From: Knufia peltigerae
Taxonomy: Eukaryota; Ascomycota; Eurotiomycetes; Chaetothyriales; Trichomeriaceae
Length of the DNA stretch: 64,000 nt
Direction: 5' to 3'
NCBI GenBank assembly: GCA_030247855.1
Contig: JAPDRN010000024.1
Span: 186,001 to 250,000, forward strand
Shown: positions 20,673 to 31,391 of the stretch, piece after piece
How positions within the stretch are numbered: position 1 is the first letter of the stretch
How the letters are laid out: every line of letters begins with the position of its first letter
Position numbers and translations under genes: made by a program
Notes under the pieces: generated by a model
Told to the model about the DNA's origin: nothing
What the model saw: the letters and a program-made list of their open reading frames with translations, nothing else
The model's database searches: none

Positions 20673-23365
20673 ATGCCTTTCCCAAGTCTCCGCCGAAGAA
20701 CGGTGACCGAGTCACCAACAGAACCAAGAGAGCAAAATACCTCATCATCACCAAGTCCGAGTCGTGCTTCAACTATTACAAGACTTTCTCCCCGTAGAAG
20801 CATCACCGCTCTCTTCGACTCTGCTAGAAGAGGACGGACTGCCAGGCAAGTCCACATTCACCTTGATGGATACAATTGTAACCACACTGACTATGTGCAA
20901 CAGTCGTTCACCTACAAGACCTACCGCCGATGCCATTGAGGGTGACCTGTATCCCAAATATGATGCTTTGAATCCTGATCACGATCCACAACGAGCCATC
21001 GATGCTTCGTCTGTCGACAAGCCAAAGCAGTTTCGTCGACCACCGAGTCCTCATCCGCTCAAAATATCTGGGTTGTCACTAATGAGCAAAGCTAGCCATG
21101 CAAACTCGGACAAAAAGTCATCTGAGTCATCGTCCTCGGACAAATCATCTCCTCCTAAGACTTTCCTTGGAGCAATAACGGCGCTGTTCTACAAGGAGAA
21201 CAGGGAGCCAGCCAAAACACAAGATGAGGATCCAGTGATTCAAGTTCACATTTCACCAGGGAAAAAGAGCCCTAAAAAGTCGGTCAGATTCAGACCTGAA
21301 AACACGGTCATCGACGCAGAGACACGATCATCTCCCATTGACATTCCCAAGCAACCCCCATTACTGCCACCCATTGATCTCACTCGGACCCCGATCATGA
21401 CAGCCATGAGAAGACTGCAAGACACCATTCCGACAGGCAGACCTCAACCAACACATGTGCTGCGAAATTCTGCCGATTTTCGTCACGCGAGGGAGACCAC
21501 AAAAGCCAGCGACATACTTCCTAACATGAGCAAGAAGCCTCTGACAGAGATTTTGCCTTCTCAAGCTGGCCCGACTGTCTTGCCACGTGCAGTCAACCCT
21601 CCTGTCGAACCTCCAGTCAATCCTTTTGATGATCCCCCAGAAGAGATTGATCCCGAGATCAGTCGAATCGTACGTGACCAGTATGGAGCCGGATACCATA
21701 GGAGATTATCAAGCCTTTCTTCCTGCTTGGAGATTGCCAGTGGCCAGGGAGTTTTTGGAACTGGGTCAAAGGCACAAATGTTTGAAGGAGAAGATACCCG
21801 TGGTACTGCACACATCAGTGAGAAAAAAGAGGATGCCTTTGAATGCTTTCCCACCATGAAGCTATCAGCCAGTTCAGAGAAGGCCTGCGCTGGAAAGACT
21901 TCTCCTAATGATGAGAAACCCTTTCGCAAACTTCGACTTGCGCAAGAAGACAAGTTGCCAACAACACACCCAGATCTCACGGGCCAGGATGCTTGGAACC
22001 CACAACCCTATGATGCAGATTCGGACTTGGATCCACCTGACGTCTTCTCTGATTCTTCGTCTACGTCGAGCGGAGACGTGTTAACCATGGTCGTACCAAA
22101 GAGAACCCGGGTGAGTATTCAAAATGATTTCCATCTTCTGAAGATAATGCTAACAGCTTGGAAGCCATTTCCACAGGATAAGACAACCGCCCCTGAATCT
22201 CTGACAGACCCATTTTCATCTAGCAGCACTCGAACCGCGGCGACTGACCCAGAGAATAGCTTGGATGCTGCTACATTAGCTCTTGAAGAAGCAACCGCGG
22301 AATCCTCAATGGCCTCCTTGGCAAACTTCCCGCAGGAACAAGCAATTGCGAATGGTAGAGTATGTATACAGCGTCCAATGCACCAACATGATTGCTGACC
22401 TTTGACAGCACTTCGGTCAGGAAGAGCGGCTTCCCTTTTCTCACACAGCCCCAAGAGATCCGCGAGCTGATCTGCAGACACCACTTGCTCCTTCACCTGC
22501 GTTCATCCCCCTCCCAATGTCTCCATCCGAGACCAAGCTGGGTCCATACACCGACCAATATGGATAGTGTCCATTTGACGAGGATGTTTTTGTACCTGCG
22601 GTGCTGGAGACTATTGAAGCGGGAGAGATCGCTTTTAGGGAACTGGTCTGTCAAGAGGGGGGATTGCGCAAGTTCTGGGACCAGACTCAATTACCTTCGA
22701 ACACAGCTCCACGAAAGGATACAAAAGCTTTGTCTCTATGGGAAACTGATGATGTATTGGATGCCGCTCGGCTAGAGTTACGGAAACGGCAGACAGATTC
22801 CCGCAGCATGGTTGATGTGCTTAGGAGAATCATTTCGCAAGCCGGTTTGGGGCGACCTCTGCATGGAAACACAGAAACCGAAGACGAACTCGACATCACT
22901 TCTCTTTTCGACATGGAAGGCTCATCTTCCGATGATGAAATTCAACCTAGATCCTGGCTTGCTGGACAAGCCGAGAGCTCGACAAGTGCAGATGTGAGAG
23001 GCCTTCTCAATGCACTCACTGTTGACGAAAACAACTTCGCCCGGCCTATGTTTGGGACTACCAATTTTCGTCCAAAGATGATTGATCTGCCTTTGCGATT
23101 GAAACGTGACATGGTGGACAACCCAAGCACCTCGGAAGAGGGCGGATATGTGTCAGAGAACGAGTTGTGTTCGGAGTCTCCGCCTGACATGACGAGTCGC
23201 CATACTTCCTCTGAGATGGAAGAAGCCACCACCAACAATGACAAGTGGTCGCCTTGCGATCATAGTGAGCAAGATGCATCCGACAAGACAGGTGCTGCTA
23301 TGGTCTTGAAGTCTCCATCCGAATCCCTGGATGAAGACGAAAAGTATTGTAGAGGCATCATTTGA
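20673..23365 (+). pseudogene. Large disordered fungal protein, frame interrupted by an in-frame TAG; possible pseudogene, sequence error or readthrough
   Basis: Predicted exons: 20673-20845, 20904-22110, 22177-22359 and 22409 onward. All junctions keep frame: a GC-AG intron (GCAAGT donor) gives ..RRGRTAR-S-RSPTRP, and two GT-AG introns of 66 and 49 nt follow. The last exon reads ..KLGPYTDQYG, then TAG (22565-22567), then CPFDEDVFVPAVLET and stays open 265 more codons to a stop at 23363. The product would be 573 aa if TAG ends translation, 839 positions if it is passed. The sequence is Ser/Pro/Asp-rich with basic N-terminal patches (LRRRTVTE), NPFDDPPEEIDPEISRIV and a helical segment after the TAG (FRELVCQEGGLRKFW). 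No domain recognised. The downstream half keeps coding-like composition, so the break is recent or not real. No GT...AG pair removes the TAG while keeping frame. Confidence 0.6.
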
Positions 23366-23762
23366 AAAGATGTGGATCCGTCGGTGAGATGGTAAGAAAG
23401 TCATCCAATCAAGACTGGAGGAATGATCGAACGGACTATTGAGCTTTGTTATTGTGTGTGTTGACCGAGAAAGCGTCTCACCGACCGACGCAGACAAATT
23501 GGGCCAAGTGCAACAGGATGTGCTGGAAACATCGACAGGACTGCTGCCACGGCATAGCCAAGGAGCTGGGACCGGGCTTTGATGGAAGTATTTGCTAGGT
23601 ACGGGATGGACAGACAAGAGAATCAAGGAATAATGACAAGCATAGATAATACTTGTGAGCTGTGAGCAGTGAGGTGTGAGCTCAAAAGCTAAGCATATGT
23701 ACTTTAGCCAAGGAATGAGAATCTCCACTCGAGTCGGCATGATTCAATGAGGGCTGCATGAT
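23366..23762. other. Convergent 3' intergenic region
   Basis: Lies between two stops facing each other; no gene-like signal seen. Confidence 0.45.
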
Positions 23763-24699
23763 TCAAGGAGGCCCAGACTGATCTACTCCCAGCTTGTTGG
23801 CAGCCTCTCGCTCCCGATGCTCCTTGTGGTGCTTGACGCTCCCTTCCAGCCCATAGAGAGTGGCGGGATCCCCGGGGATGATCATACTGAAGGGATCCGA
23901 CGCCATGATGTATTCGTAGTAGCCGCACCTCGCGATGGGTTGGGTCTTGTTGATGTCGATCCTGCCGTCGGTCAACACGCGCTCGTCGATGTGGATGCCG
24001 ACGACTTTCCCTATGACGACGTCGACGGTCCCCATGGGAGGGTTCCCTGGGAGCCTCAGGGTGGTGTAGTACTCGCACTCGAACCTCACGGGGGAGTCCG
24101 CGACCATGGGTACCGGGGTCTTGAGGACGCGGGACCACGTCTTGGTCAGGCCGGCCCTCTCGAACTCGTCCACTCCGTAAGGGAGGTACTCTGCCGACTT
24201 GTTGACGGCCTCCCGCAGAGGGTAGGTGGCGAGTTGCCAACAAAACACCCCGGTAGCCTCGGCGTTGCGGACCGTGTCCTTTTGGGCCGACCGAGGGTTC
24301 TGGTTCGCCGAGAACATGACGTACGGGGGGTCGAATGTCAAATTGTTGAACTGTGAGTATGGGGCCAGATTGGCCATGGGTCTGTTGTTGTTGCCGTTGG
24401 TATTGTCGTTGTCATTGTCATTTTGGTTGTCGGTATTGACGTTCGTAGATGATATTGTAGATATCCAACCTATAGGACGTGGAACGACGCAAGCCTGTCG
24501 TTTTTCGATTGTTATCATTTAAACGTCCAAAAGCGGTTATGAGGTAACGGGGAAGAGCGTGACACCGTCAGAGGGTGTGGAATCAACAGTATGGAATACA
24601 CGTGAGGTACAGAGACTTGAAATGTGTAGATATCGAGGAACATACCTTGAAAGGATCATGAGGGAGGTTATGTTCTGTTTTTCCCGGTTCGTAAAACAT
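23763..24699 (-). CDS. Flavin reductase-like domain (FMN-binding split barrel) protein
   Basis: Exons 24699-24646 and 24494-23763 give 261 aa. The first exon encodes only MFYEPGKTEHNLPHDPFK; the 151 nt intron (GTATGT...CGACAG) then joins DPFK to ACVVPRPIGWIST, exactly the arrangement of the family's start. FMN-binding features follow: NLAPYSQFNNLTFDPPYVMF, then KDTVRNAEATG. The family includes flavin reductases and NADH:FMN oxidoreductases; the substrate here is unknown. Between GWISTISS and NLAPYSQ there is an unusual Asn/Asp-rich insert of about 25 residues encoded by GTT/GTC repeats, where homologues have a short loop. Codon use is strongly GC-ending in the second half. Confidence 0.85.
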
Positions 24700-25666
24700 G
24701 TCTTCTCCCTTTTTTTTTCCTTTTTACCTCTGTAAATTCCTCTATTGTATCTATCTGTATGTGTCGTCTGTACGGGGAAAACTCTGTAATCTGTATTTGT
24801 AGATCGTGTTGGTTGAGAACGGTTATGCGGTCGAGAGATGGTGATCAAGTAGGTCAATGCTTACAGTTATATACACAGTACCAAGTAACGGAGGATACGA
24901 ATATTTAGTGCGAGATCGGAAAGAAAAGATGGTAGTTGATGTCGGCACATTGGATTCTTGTATTATGAGGTAATTGAGTACCGAATGAATGCACTGCCGG
25001 TCCTTGAACTCGATCTCTTACAACAAATACCCAATATATCCCCGCAGATCGAGGGAGATGGAGATCTTGTTCGGGGGGGCGTGGCGGGACTTGGGGCATG
25101 GGTTTCCCCCGAACTACCCACTAGAGTAGCTCGTACATGGGCCCAATCAATGATACCTAGGTACTGTAGGTATATAAAACTACACAAGGCACGGAGTAAG
25201 AAACCAAACAAAGGATCTGTCAACATGTCCAAAGTGCTCTCGGAATCCTTTCATACACCGAGGCTAGAATCAATCTGGACGATGATTACACGTGATCCAG
25301 GTTCTGCGATCATTGCACGTGATCTCCAACCAACAGCCCCCTCTGTTCCTTTGTTGCCTCTGTACTCCGCCCGAGTAAAGTTCTTCATTGCTGACTGATT
25401 ATTATCAAATCCTTCGTCACTCGTTCAATCAACTCACCACGGAAGCTTCCCGCACAGGGGGATTGTCCGTTACCTGGCAGTAAAATAGCAGAGACGTCGA
25501 CATTTCTTTTTGGGAAAACAGCCATTTGACGACAAAGAGGATTCGGATCTCGTAATGCTTAGATCTCCAAATGCTTCTCTGATAAAGACCTCTGCGCACC
25601 TTCTAGTCTATTCGAAAAGACTCCCTCGTCCCAAGGTATAAGTCCTTTTGCATTTTCAATCTTCCC
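24700..25666. promoter_or_regulatory. Divergent promoter region with paired E-boxes
   Basis: About 970 bp between the FMN-binding protein (-) and pirin (+). Two CACGTGATC sites lie at 25289-25297 and 25316-25324, 27 bp apart and 350-380 bp before the pirin ATG. CACGTG is the core bound by bHLH factors such as Cbf1. A palindromic CCTAGGTA (25157-25164) and TATATAAAA (25171-25179) are also present. No gene seen. Confidence 0.5.
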
Positions 25667-26893
25667 ATGAAGCGACTCCTCTCTTTTCTTCTCACCATCA
25701 TCACAGCACTATTGATTGCGTATTTCACAAACACCGACACCCTGGCTTCGAAGAAGAACATCCTTGGACAAGTCAGACCTGCATTTAACAACTTGATACG
25801 ACAATCCCAGACACGACCAAAAGCTACAACGACACCGACACCTTTTCCAGGTCTACCTTTGATCCCCGCGCGTTTCGCATCGACGACCGCCAACATGACC
25901 ACTCCACGAGCCATCCAGTTCTCTTTCCTCGCCCGCGAGCAATCCGAAGGCGCGGGCGCCGTCGTCAGGCGCAGCGTCGGCACCCCCCAGTTGCGCAACT
26001 TCACCCCGTTCCTCATGCTCGACCACTTTCGCATCCCCCCCGGCGCGGGCTTTCCCGACCACCCGCACCGTGGTCAAGAGACCATAACCTATCTTCTCAA
26101 GGGAGGAGTCGACCATGAGGATTTCGCGGGGAACAAGGGCACAATCGGTCCGGGTGACCTTCAATTTGTAAGTACACACGTCCCCGAATGTGGTCTTTTT
26201 TTTTCTTCGAGGGAAAACTTTACTGACCACGATTCTCAAACACAAAAACAGATGACGGCGGGACGCGGAATCATGCACGCCGAGATGCCCGTCCAGACCG
26301 AGGACATCAACGTCGGCATGCAACTCTGGGTCGATTTGCCCGAGAACCTCAAGTCCTGCGAGCCGCGGTACCGCGACCTGCGCGCCGGCGAAATCCCCGT
26401 CGCGAGCGCCGACGACGGCAAGGTCGAGGTCAAGGTGATTTCCGGCAAGAGTCAGGGCGTCGAGTCGCTCAAGGACCTCGCGTACACCCCGGTGTGGTTC
26501 CTGGACGTGACCGTCCGGCCGGGCGGGAAGGTCACGCAGGAACTGCCGCAGGGGTGGAACGCCTTTGCCTACACGCTGGAAGGGACCGTGACGTTCGGGG
26601 ACGGCACCAAGGAGGTCGGCGAGACCGTCACCCCTTACCACAACGTCGTCTTCGAGCGAGGCGGCGACGTCGTCACGGCCGACGTCGAGGAGGGAGCCGC
26701 GGAGGCGGCGAGGTTCATCCTCGTCGCCGGCTTGCCCCTCGACCAGCCCGTCGTCCAGTACGGCCCGTTCGTCACCACCAGCAAGGAGGCCGTGTACCAG
26801 GCCATGATGGATTTCCAGACCTCCAGCAACGGGTTCGAGAGGGCCGCGAATTGGGAGAGTGAGATTGGAAAGTCAATGGGACGAGTCCGTTGA
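25667..26893 (+). CDS. Pirin family protein with hydrophobic N-terminal extension
   Basis: Exons 25667-26167 and 26252-26893 give 380 aa; the 84 nt intron (GTAAGT...AACAG, branch CTGAC) joins GDLQF to MTAGRG. Pirins are iron-binding cupins acting as quercetinases or nuclear cofactors. All four Fe ligands appear: two His in HPHRGQETITYLL, and His and Glu in GRGIMHAEMP. The C-terminal cupin domain contains VWFLDVTVRPGGKV and WNAFAYTLEG. Residues 1-76 precede the normal start: a hydrophobic helix (LLSFLLTIITALLIAYF), then a Thr/Pro/Arg-rich linker ending PARFASTTAN, like a membrane anchor or mitochondrial targeting sequence. An internal ATG (Met77, 25895) would give a standard cytosolic/nuclear pirin. 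Strong GC-ending codon bias begins near Met77. Confidence 0.93.
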   Translation: MKRLLSFLLTIITALLIAYFTNTDTLASKKNILGQVRPAFNNLIRQSQTRPKATTTPTPFPGLPLIPARFASTTANMTTPRAIQFSFLAREQSEGAGAVVRRSVGTPQLRNFTPFLMLDHFRIPPGAGFPDHPHRGQETITYLLKGGVDHEDFAGNKGTIGPGDLQFVSTHVPECGLFFSSRENFTDHDSQTQKQMTAGRGIMHAEMPVQTEDINVGMQLWVDLPENLKSCEPRYRDLRAGEIPVASADDGKVEVKVISGKSQGVESLKDLAYTPVWFLDVTVRPGGKVTQELPQGWNAFAYTLEGTVTFGDGTKEVGETVTPYHNVVFERGGDVVTADVEEGAAEAARFILVAGLPLDQPVVQYGPFVTTSKEAVYQAMMDFQTSSNGFERAANWESEIGKSMGRVR

Positions 26894-27446
26894 AGCAGGA
26901 CCTCCCAAACTTTGAAAGGGGGACGACAAAAGTATATGATCACCGCATGTGACAACGGTTGACGTTTTTGGCAATTTACACCGGAGTTTTGCGTTTGTTT
27001 GGGCACACGGGGCCATGTATGGCATGCTAGAGTGGTGTACGGCGCTCCGACGTTGGACGGATCTTCACTTTGGCAAAGGACAATTGTTTATATCTTGTTG
27101 GACGTGCAGATACCGATTGATAGTCAGAGAGTTCGAAAAAATTTGACATGACCAACAGTAAAAGGCATTTTTTTCCATCAATCATTTTGTCTGAAAGGCT
27201 TCTATCTCGTTTCTACTCGTTCTCGTAACTTTTTGTCTCCTGCCAATCAAAAAAACCCCCATTTCGGAGAGAAAATATTCTGTTCTGACTCTTCCGAGAG
27301 ATCTCTTCTAGTTCATCTCGGCGCATGTGGCAGAAACAGGAAGTAATCACCGCCGTATGCACTACTCCCCCCCTTCCCCCCAATGCACCACCGACCAAAC
27401 AACCGACCAAGCCACACAGGCACCAACGCAACGACCAGCAGATAGT
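26894..27446. other. Convergent 3' intergenic region
   Basis: Between the pirin (+) and eIF3d (-) stops. C-rich runs lie near 27365-27380. The region is much more AT-rich than the flanking coding sequence; no gene seen. Confidence 0.45.
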
Positions 27447-29293
27447 CTACTCGTCGTTACCGCCGTCGGGACCCTCGGTGGCCACGGTACCGGTCATGAC
27501 GTCGTCATCTTCGTCGAAAGTGTTGAGGGGGACCTCGTACAGCCTGATGACGGGCTTGTTGGGGTCCTTGATGAGCACGTACTTCTTGTCTCCCGCACTC
27601 TCCTCACCGCCGTCGGCGGCCACGCTCCGGACGAGGTCGACGATGGTGCGGACGATGCCCCATCCGTTGCTCAGACCCAAGTTCATCTGGCCCGCGAACT
27701 CCCGGGGTTTGTAGCCCACGACGCCGAGGATGACGTGGTTCGCGGCCGACTTGGGGTTGACGCGCGACACGAAGCCGAGCTTCATCTGGTCGGCCTTTGC
27801 GAGGATGGCCTGCGTCGTCCACCTCGCGAGCTTGCACGAGTTGTTCTTCATCTCGGTCGCCACGACGGCGCCGCGCTGCGACGTCAGCTTGGTGCGCCAG
27901 TCGAGCGCGCCGCCGGCGCCCTGGGCCTTGTGGTCGAACTCGTTGAGCGCCTTGATGACGAGGAACTGGTCGTCCCCGGAGATGTTGTTCTTGGTCGCGG
28001 CGTCGAGTTCCGTCCGGACGATCAGGTTGAGGGGTTCCTCGTCGCGCTCGAGCGACAGGTCGAACCGGCGGTACTTGTACGCCTTGGACGCCAAGGGGTC
28101 GGTCTCGTCGCTGGAGCTATAGAATGGGTTGGGGTGGGGGAATTCGACCTTGTTGTTTGGGTTTTCGAGCACCGTCTGGAAGGCGAAGTTGTGGTTGATC
28201 ATGGTGGCTTCCATGGCGAGGTTGCCGGGGGTGTTGATGCTGTCGGCCTTGACACCCGTCTGCGCCGTCGTGGACTCCGCTTCTAGAGGTGCATCGGCGG
28301 CGTTCTCGTTGACCGTGACCAGGTCGATGCTGCTGTCGGGTCGCTTGTCGAGGAAGATCTTATCGCCGTGCTTGAGCACTATAATGTCCCAGGAGTACAC
28401 CGAGCGAGTGGCACACATGAGCATCGACAGGATGTCCGAGGTTGCAAAGATGGTGGCTTCGTCTTTCTCGGCCAGTTCTTGAATGACCGGGTCTGCGGAG
28501 GTAGTCACATTGTAGGCAGCACGATCGAGGGACATCAATTTGCGCTCGGTGTTCTTCACAGGTGGCTTGTCAAACGAGCGGTCGTAGTAGTACAGGAAAC
28601 CGTAGCCTTCGATATCGTCGCCGTCGCCGGTTTCGAGGTTGAGTTTGGAAAGTCGGTTGAAGTCGATCTCTTCCTTCATCACCCAGTCTGGGCGGATGTT
28701 GACCGATGCATCTCGGTTTCGTTGTGGCTTGTCATAATCTCTCCAGCCGAAGCGGCGGCCACGTCCGCCTCGTCCACCTCTGTTGTCGTAGTATTGTCCT
28801 TGCTGTTGCCCTCCTGTCCGGCCTTGTCCTACTCTTTGGAATGTGCCTCTTCCACCTCGTTGGGCGGCTCCTCGTTGACCACGACCACGGAAGACCGCCA
28901 AACCGCCTCTGCCAAAGCCACGGCTCTTGTTTGTCGCTCGTGTGTTGTCGACCACGGAGAAGGATGACTCGTCCTCGGCCACCTGCACAGCGAAGAGGGA
29001 AGATGTGCCTGCGCCATAAATTTGTTGATCTTGGAAAAGTCGTCAGTCGTCAAAACACTCAAAGGCAGTCGAAGACGGTGCTCACCTCTAAAATTTCTGC
29101 CATATTGTCTACCAGACCGATCTCGTCCCTCTTTGCCTTCCTGTGTCCAGTCGGCCATACGACCTAACTTATCGCTTTTCGAGTAGGGAGCATAGGGTAC
29201 GCCATCGAGAGTGGTGCTCGAACCGAGTTCTGGGCCCCATTCGTCGTTGACGTTGAGATTGCTGATAGCATCAGCAAGACTGATTCCCGGCAT
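27447..29293 (-). CDS. eif3d: Translation initiation factor eIF3 subunit D
   Basis: Exons 29293-29086 and 29008-27447 give 589 aa. The 77 nt intron joins YGRNFRG to TSSLFAVQVAEDESSF, matching the conserved eIF3d junction. Features in order: WGPE and PYAPYSKSDKLGRMADWT at the N-terminus, an Arg/Gly-rich region (GFGRGG, RGGRGRR), RPDWVMKEEIDFNRL, and the cap-binding-like core with IIVLKHGDKIFLDKR and FLVIKALNEFD. The C-terminal portion contains MNLGLSNGWGIVRTIVDLVR. eIF3d is a subunit of the 12-13-subunit eIF3 complex that helps recruit the 40S ribosome and can bind the 5' cap of selected mRNAs. Codons are strongly GC-ending, as expected of a highly expressed gene. Confidence 0.96.
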
Positions 29294-29700
29294 GATTGTA
29301 TAGATGGAGAATATTGTCAGTTATCGTCCAAGATCAAGTCTAGTACAGTATGCGCATGCCTCGAAAGTAAGGAAAGGCGATTCTGGGCGCGGATTTCATG
29401 AAACTCTTGGCACTGAATTTTGTCAGTTCACAAAAAGGTGCGACCCCGCGCCCGTTTTCTACACAGTAACGAAGGGGATTCTTTACACCACAATCCTTCC
29501 TTTTGGAATGGATGCGACTACTGAGCGACTCTTGATGGTTCCTGCATGATAATCATATTGTAATTGCAACACACTTTTCAATAACCTGTCATGGGAATAT
29601 CTGAACATAATTCATCGCCGTAGCGAAGCCACCAGAATATTGGCATGCCCTCACACAATAGGTAACCCATGCTGAATTCGGCTTCCTGTCGAACAGAATA
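29294..29700. promoter_or_regulatory. eIF3d promoter / bZIP 3' flank
   Basis: About 400 bp between two minus-strand genes; no gene or clear element seen. Confidence 0.4.
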
Positions 29701-31391
29701 TCATGAATACATCTCATCAATTTCCGCTGTGTAGTCTGTGCCCAATTGATCGTAAGTTTCCGGTTTAGTTGCAAATATACTCGACAAGGCATCGCGAAGC
29801 TCAAAGTCCTCCATAACTGCGCCGAACCCGTAACAACGAACTTTACTTCTGATGGAATCAATCATGCCCAGCACATCTTCCCTGGTCAGGGTGGCATAAT
29901 TCCTGTGACCTTTGAGGGATTGTAGGGCCATGATCGGAGTCACCTGGCCACTGGGGATGGCACTTCCTTTCAGACTCTGGCTCAAATTGAGCAAGTTGTT
30001 CAAGATCTGTACCGACTCGGCATCGGGAACCTTGTGCTCGTATGTTGGGTCTAGACCACCGTTAACAGCAGGAGTACGTTGAATGTGGCTCGGTGGTGGG
30101 CACGACGCCATCAAAGCATGGCCGGAGAAAACTGCTTCTTCGTCATTGTTTGGCGAATCCATCGATCTTCGCACCAGGTATTCCCCATGATCCCGACAGG
30201 TTTGTTCAAGCCTAGACCAAAGGTTAGCCTTGCTATTGGTGCCTTCCGAGGCCAGCAACACCTACTTCAAGATGAAATCAATTCCCAGTTGCGGGTCTTT
30301 CTCGAAGATCCCCGGTACAAGCATGCCCGACATGCCCGGCATATCCGAAATAGCTCCAGGCTCTTGCTTGATCGAGACTTCCTGGATCTCTGGGCCTTGA
30401 GGTGAATGGCTATGGTGAGTGGTACCGGGAGAGTGCCCGGACGTGCTCATAGCACTGTTCATGTTCAAGGAATACACGGTTGGTGTTGGTTGACCCGCTG
30501 AGCCATAACCTACAACAGAACGTCCCGGCATTGAAGTCGGCGAGCTGAAAGCCATATTGGGTGGACTCAAGGAATTCTCTTCTCGTTTTGGTCTCATGGC
30601 AATCACAGCCTTGCGATTTTCAAGTTCATTTTCGAACTGAATGCCCCGGTTCATAAGAATCTCTCGTAAAGCCAGGTTCTCGTTTCGTTGATTTTCGATT
30701 ACGAGTTGCTGCTGTTTGAGCGTGGCCTCGCGGGCATTCTGCTCAGCGAGGTACGTTTCTCGTAGCCGCGCCAGTTCCAATTCAAGTGCTTTGATATAAT
30801 TCTCCTTTCGCTCTCGATGTGTTCTAAAATTGACTGTCGTCAGAATTTCCACCCAGATTGCGCTGAGAAGGCGGTTGCCTACCGTTGAGCTTGACGATTT
30901 AATTCCTGCCGCCGTGTCTGTGCTGGTTTACTGTCCGGTTTTGGTCCTCTTCGTTTTGCTGGTTGTCCATCTAGAGAAAAATTGAGTTTTTGGCTGCCTG
31001 ACTGCCAGTTCGCGCGGCGCATACCTCTTGTCAACTTCTTTTGCATGCCACCAAACCCTTTCAGTAAGCCTCCGTAGCCGGGCCCTTTCGCTTCGCTCAC
31101 CACGCCATTGTCTACTCAGACATCAGTCAGTATATCGACAGGCAAGATATGTGCACATATTTCGATTTGAACCGCGGCCCAGCGATCCACTTTGCCAACA
31201 CGCAAACCACCCCAAATTGGAGCAAACGGTCGCGCATTTGCGGTCATCGGATACAGAACAATGCAAACAGTAACCAGGAAACATAATGACTTACTGTATA
31301 CTGGGACAGCACCGTAATCTTGACCGGCCCATGAGGGATCCATTTCTGAATCTTGTTGCATGTTGGAAAGCATTTGCGGATGCGACGCCAT
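29701..31391 (-). CDS. bZIP (AP-1/Yap-like) transcription factor
   Basis: Five exons: 31391-31295, 31111-31025, 30970-30883, 30823-30266, 30211-29701, giving 446 aa. Introns have GT donors, YAG acceptors and CTGAC/CTAAC branch points. The basic region is split by intron 3: RRQELNRQAQR / THRERKENYIKALE, reconstituting the NxxAQxxxRxRK pattern of fungal AP-1-like bZIPs. A leucine zipper follows (ALELELARLRETYL...VIENQRNEN LALREIL). Upstream is an AT-hook/NLS-like patch AKRRGPKPDSKPAQ. The C-terminal half is Ser/Pro-rich and ends in a conserved-looking helical segment (EDFELRDALSSIFATKPE). It is a nuclear DNA-binding regulator; its targets cannot be read from sequence. I do not assign a named orthologue. 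Confidence 0.9.

Noticed and set aside
23817..24356. 179-codon ORF on + opposite the FMN-binding protein
   Set aside because: Antisense artefact of codon bias.
25853..26641. 262-codon ORF on - opposite pirin
   Set aside because: Antisense shadow of the strongly biased pirin exons.
27327..28286. 319-codon ORF on + opposite eIF3d
   Set aside because: Shadow of GC-ending codons in eIF3d; composition is Val/Gly/Arg repeats with no domain.
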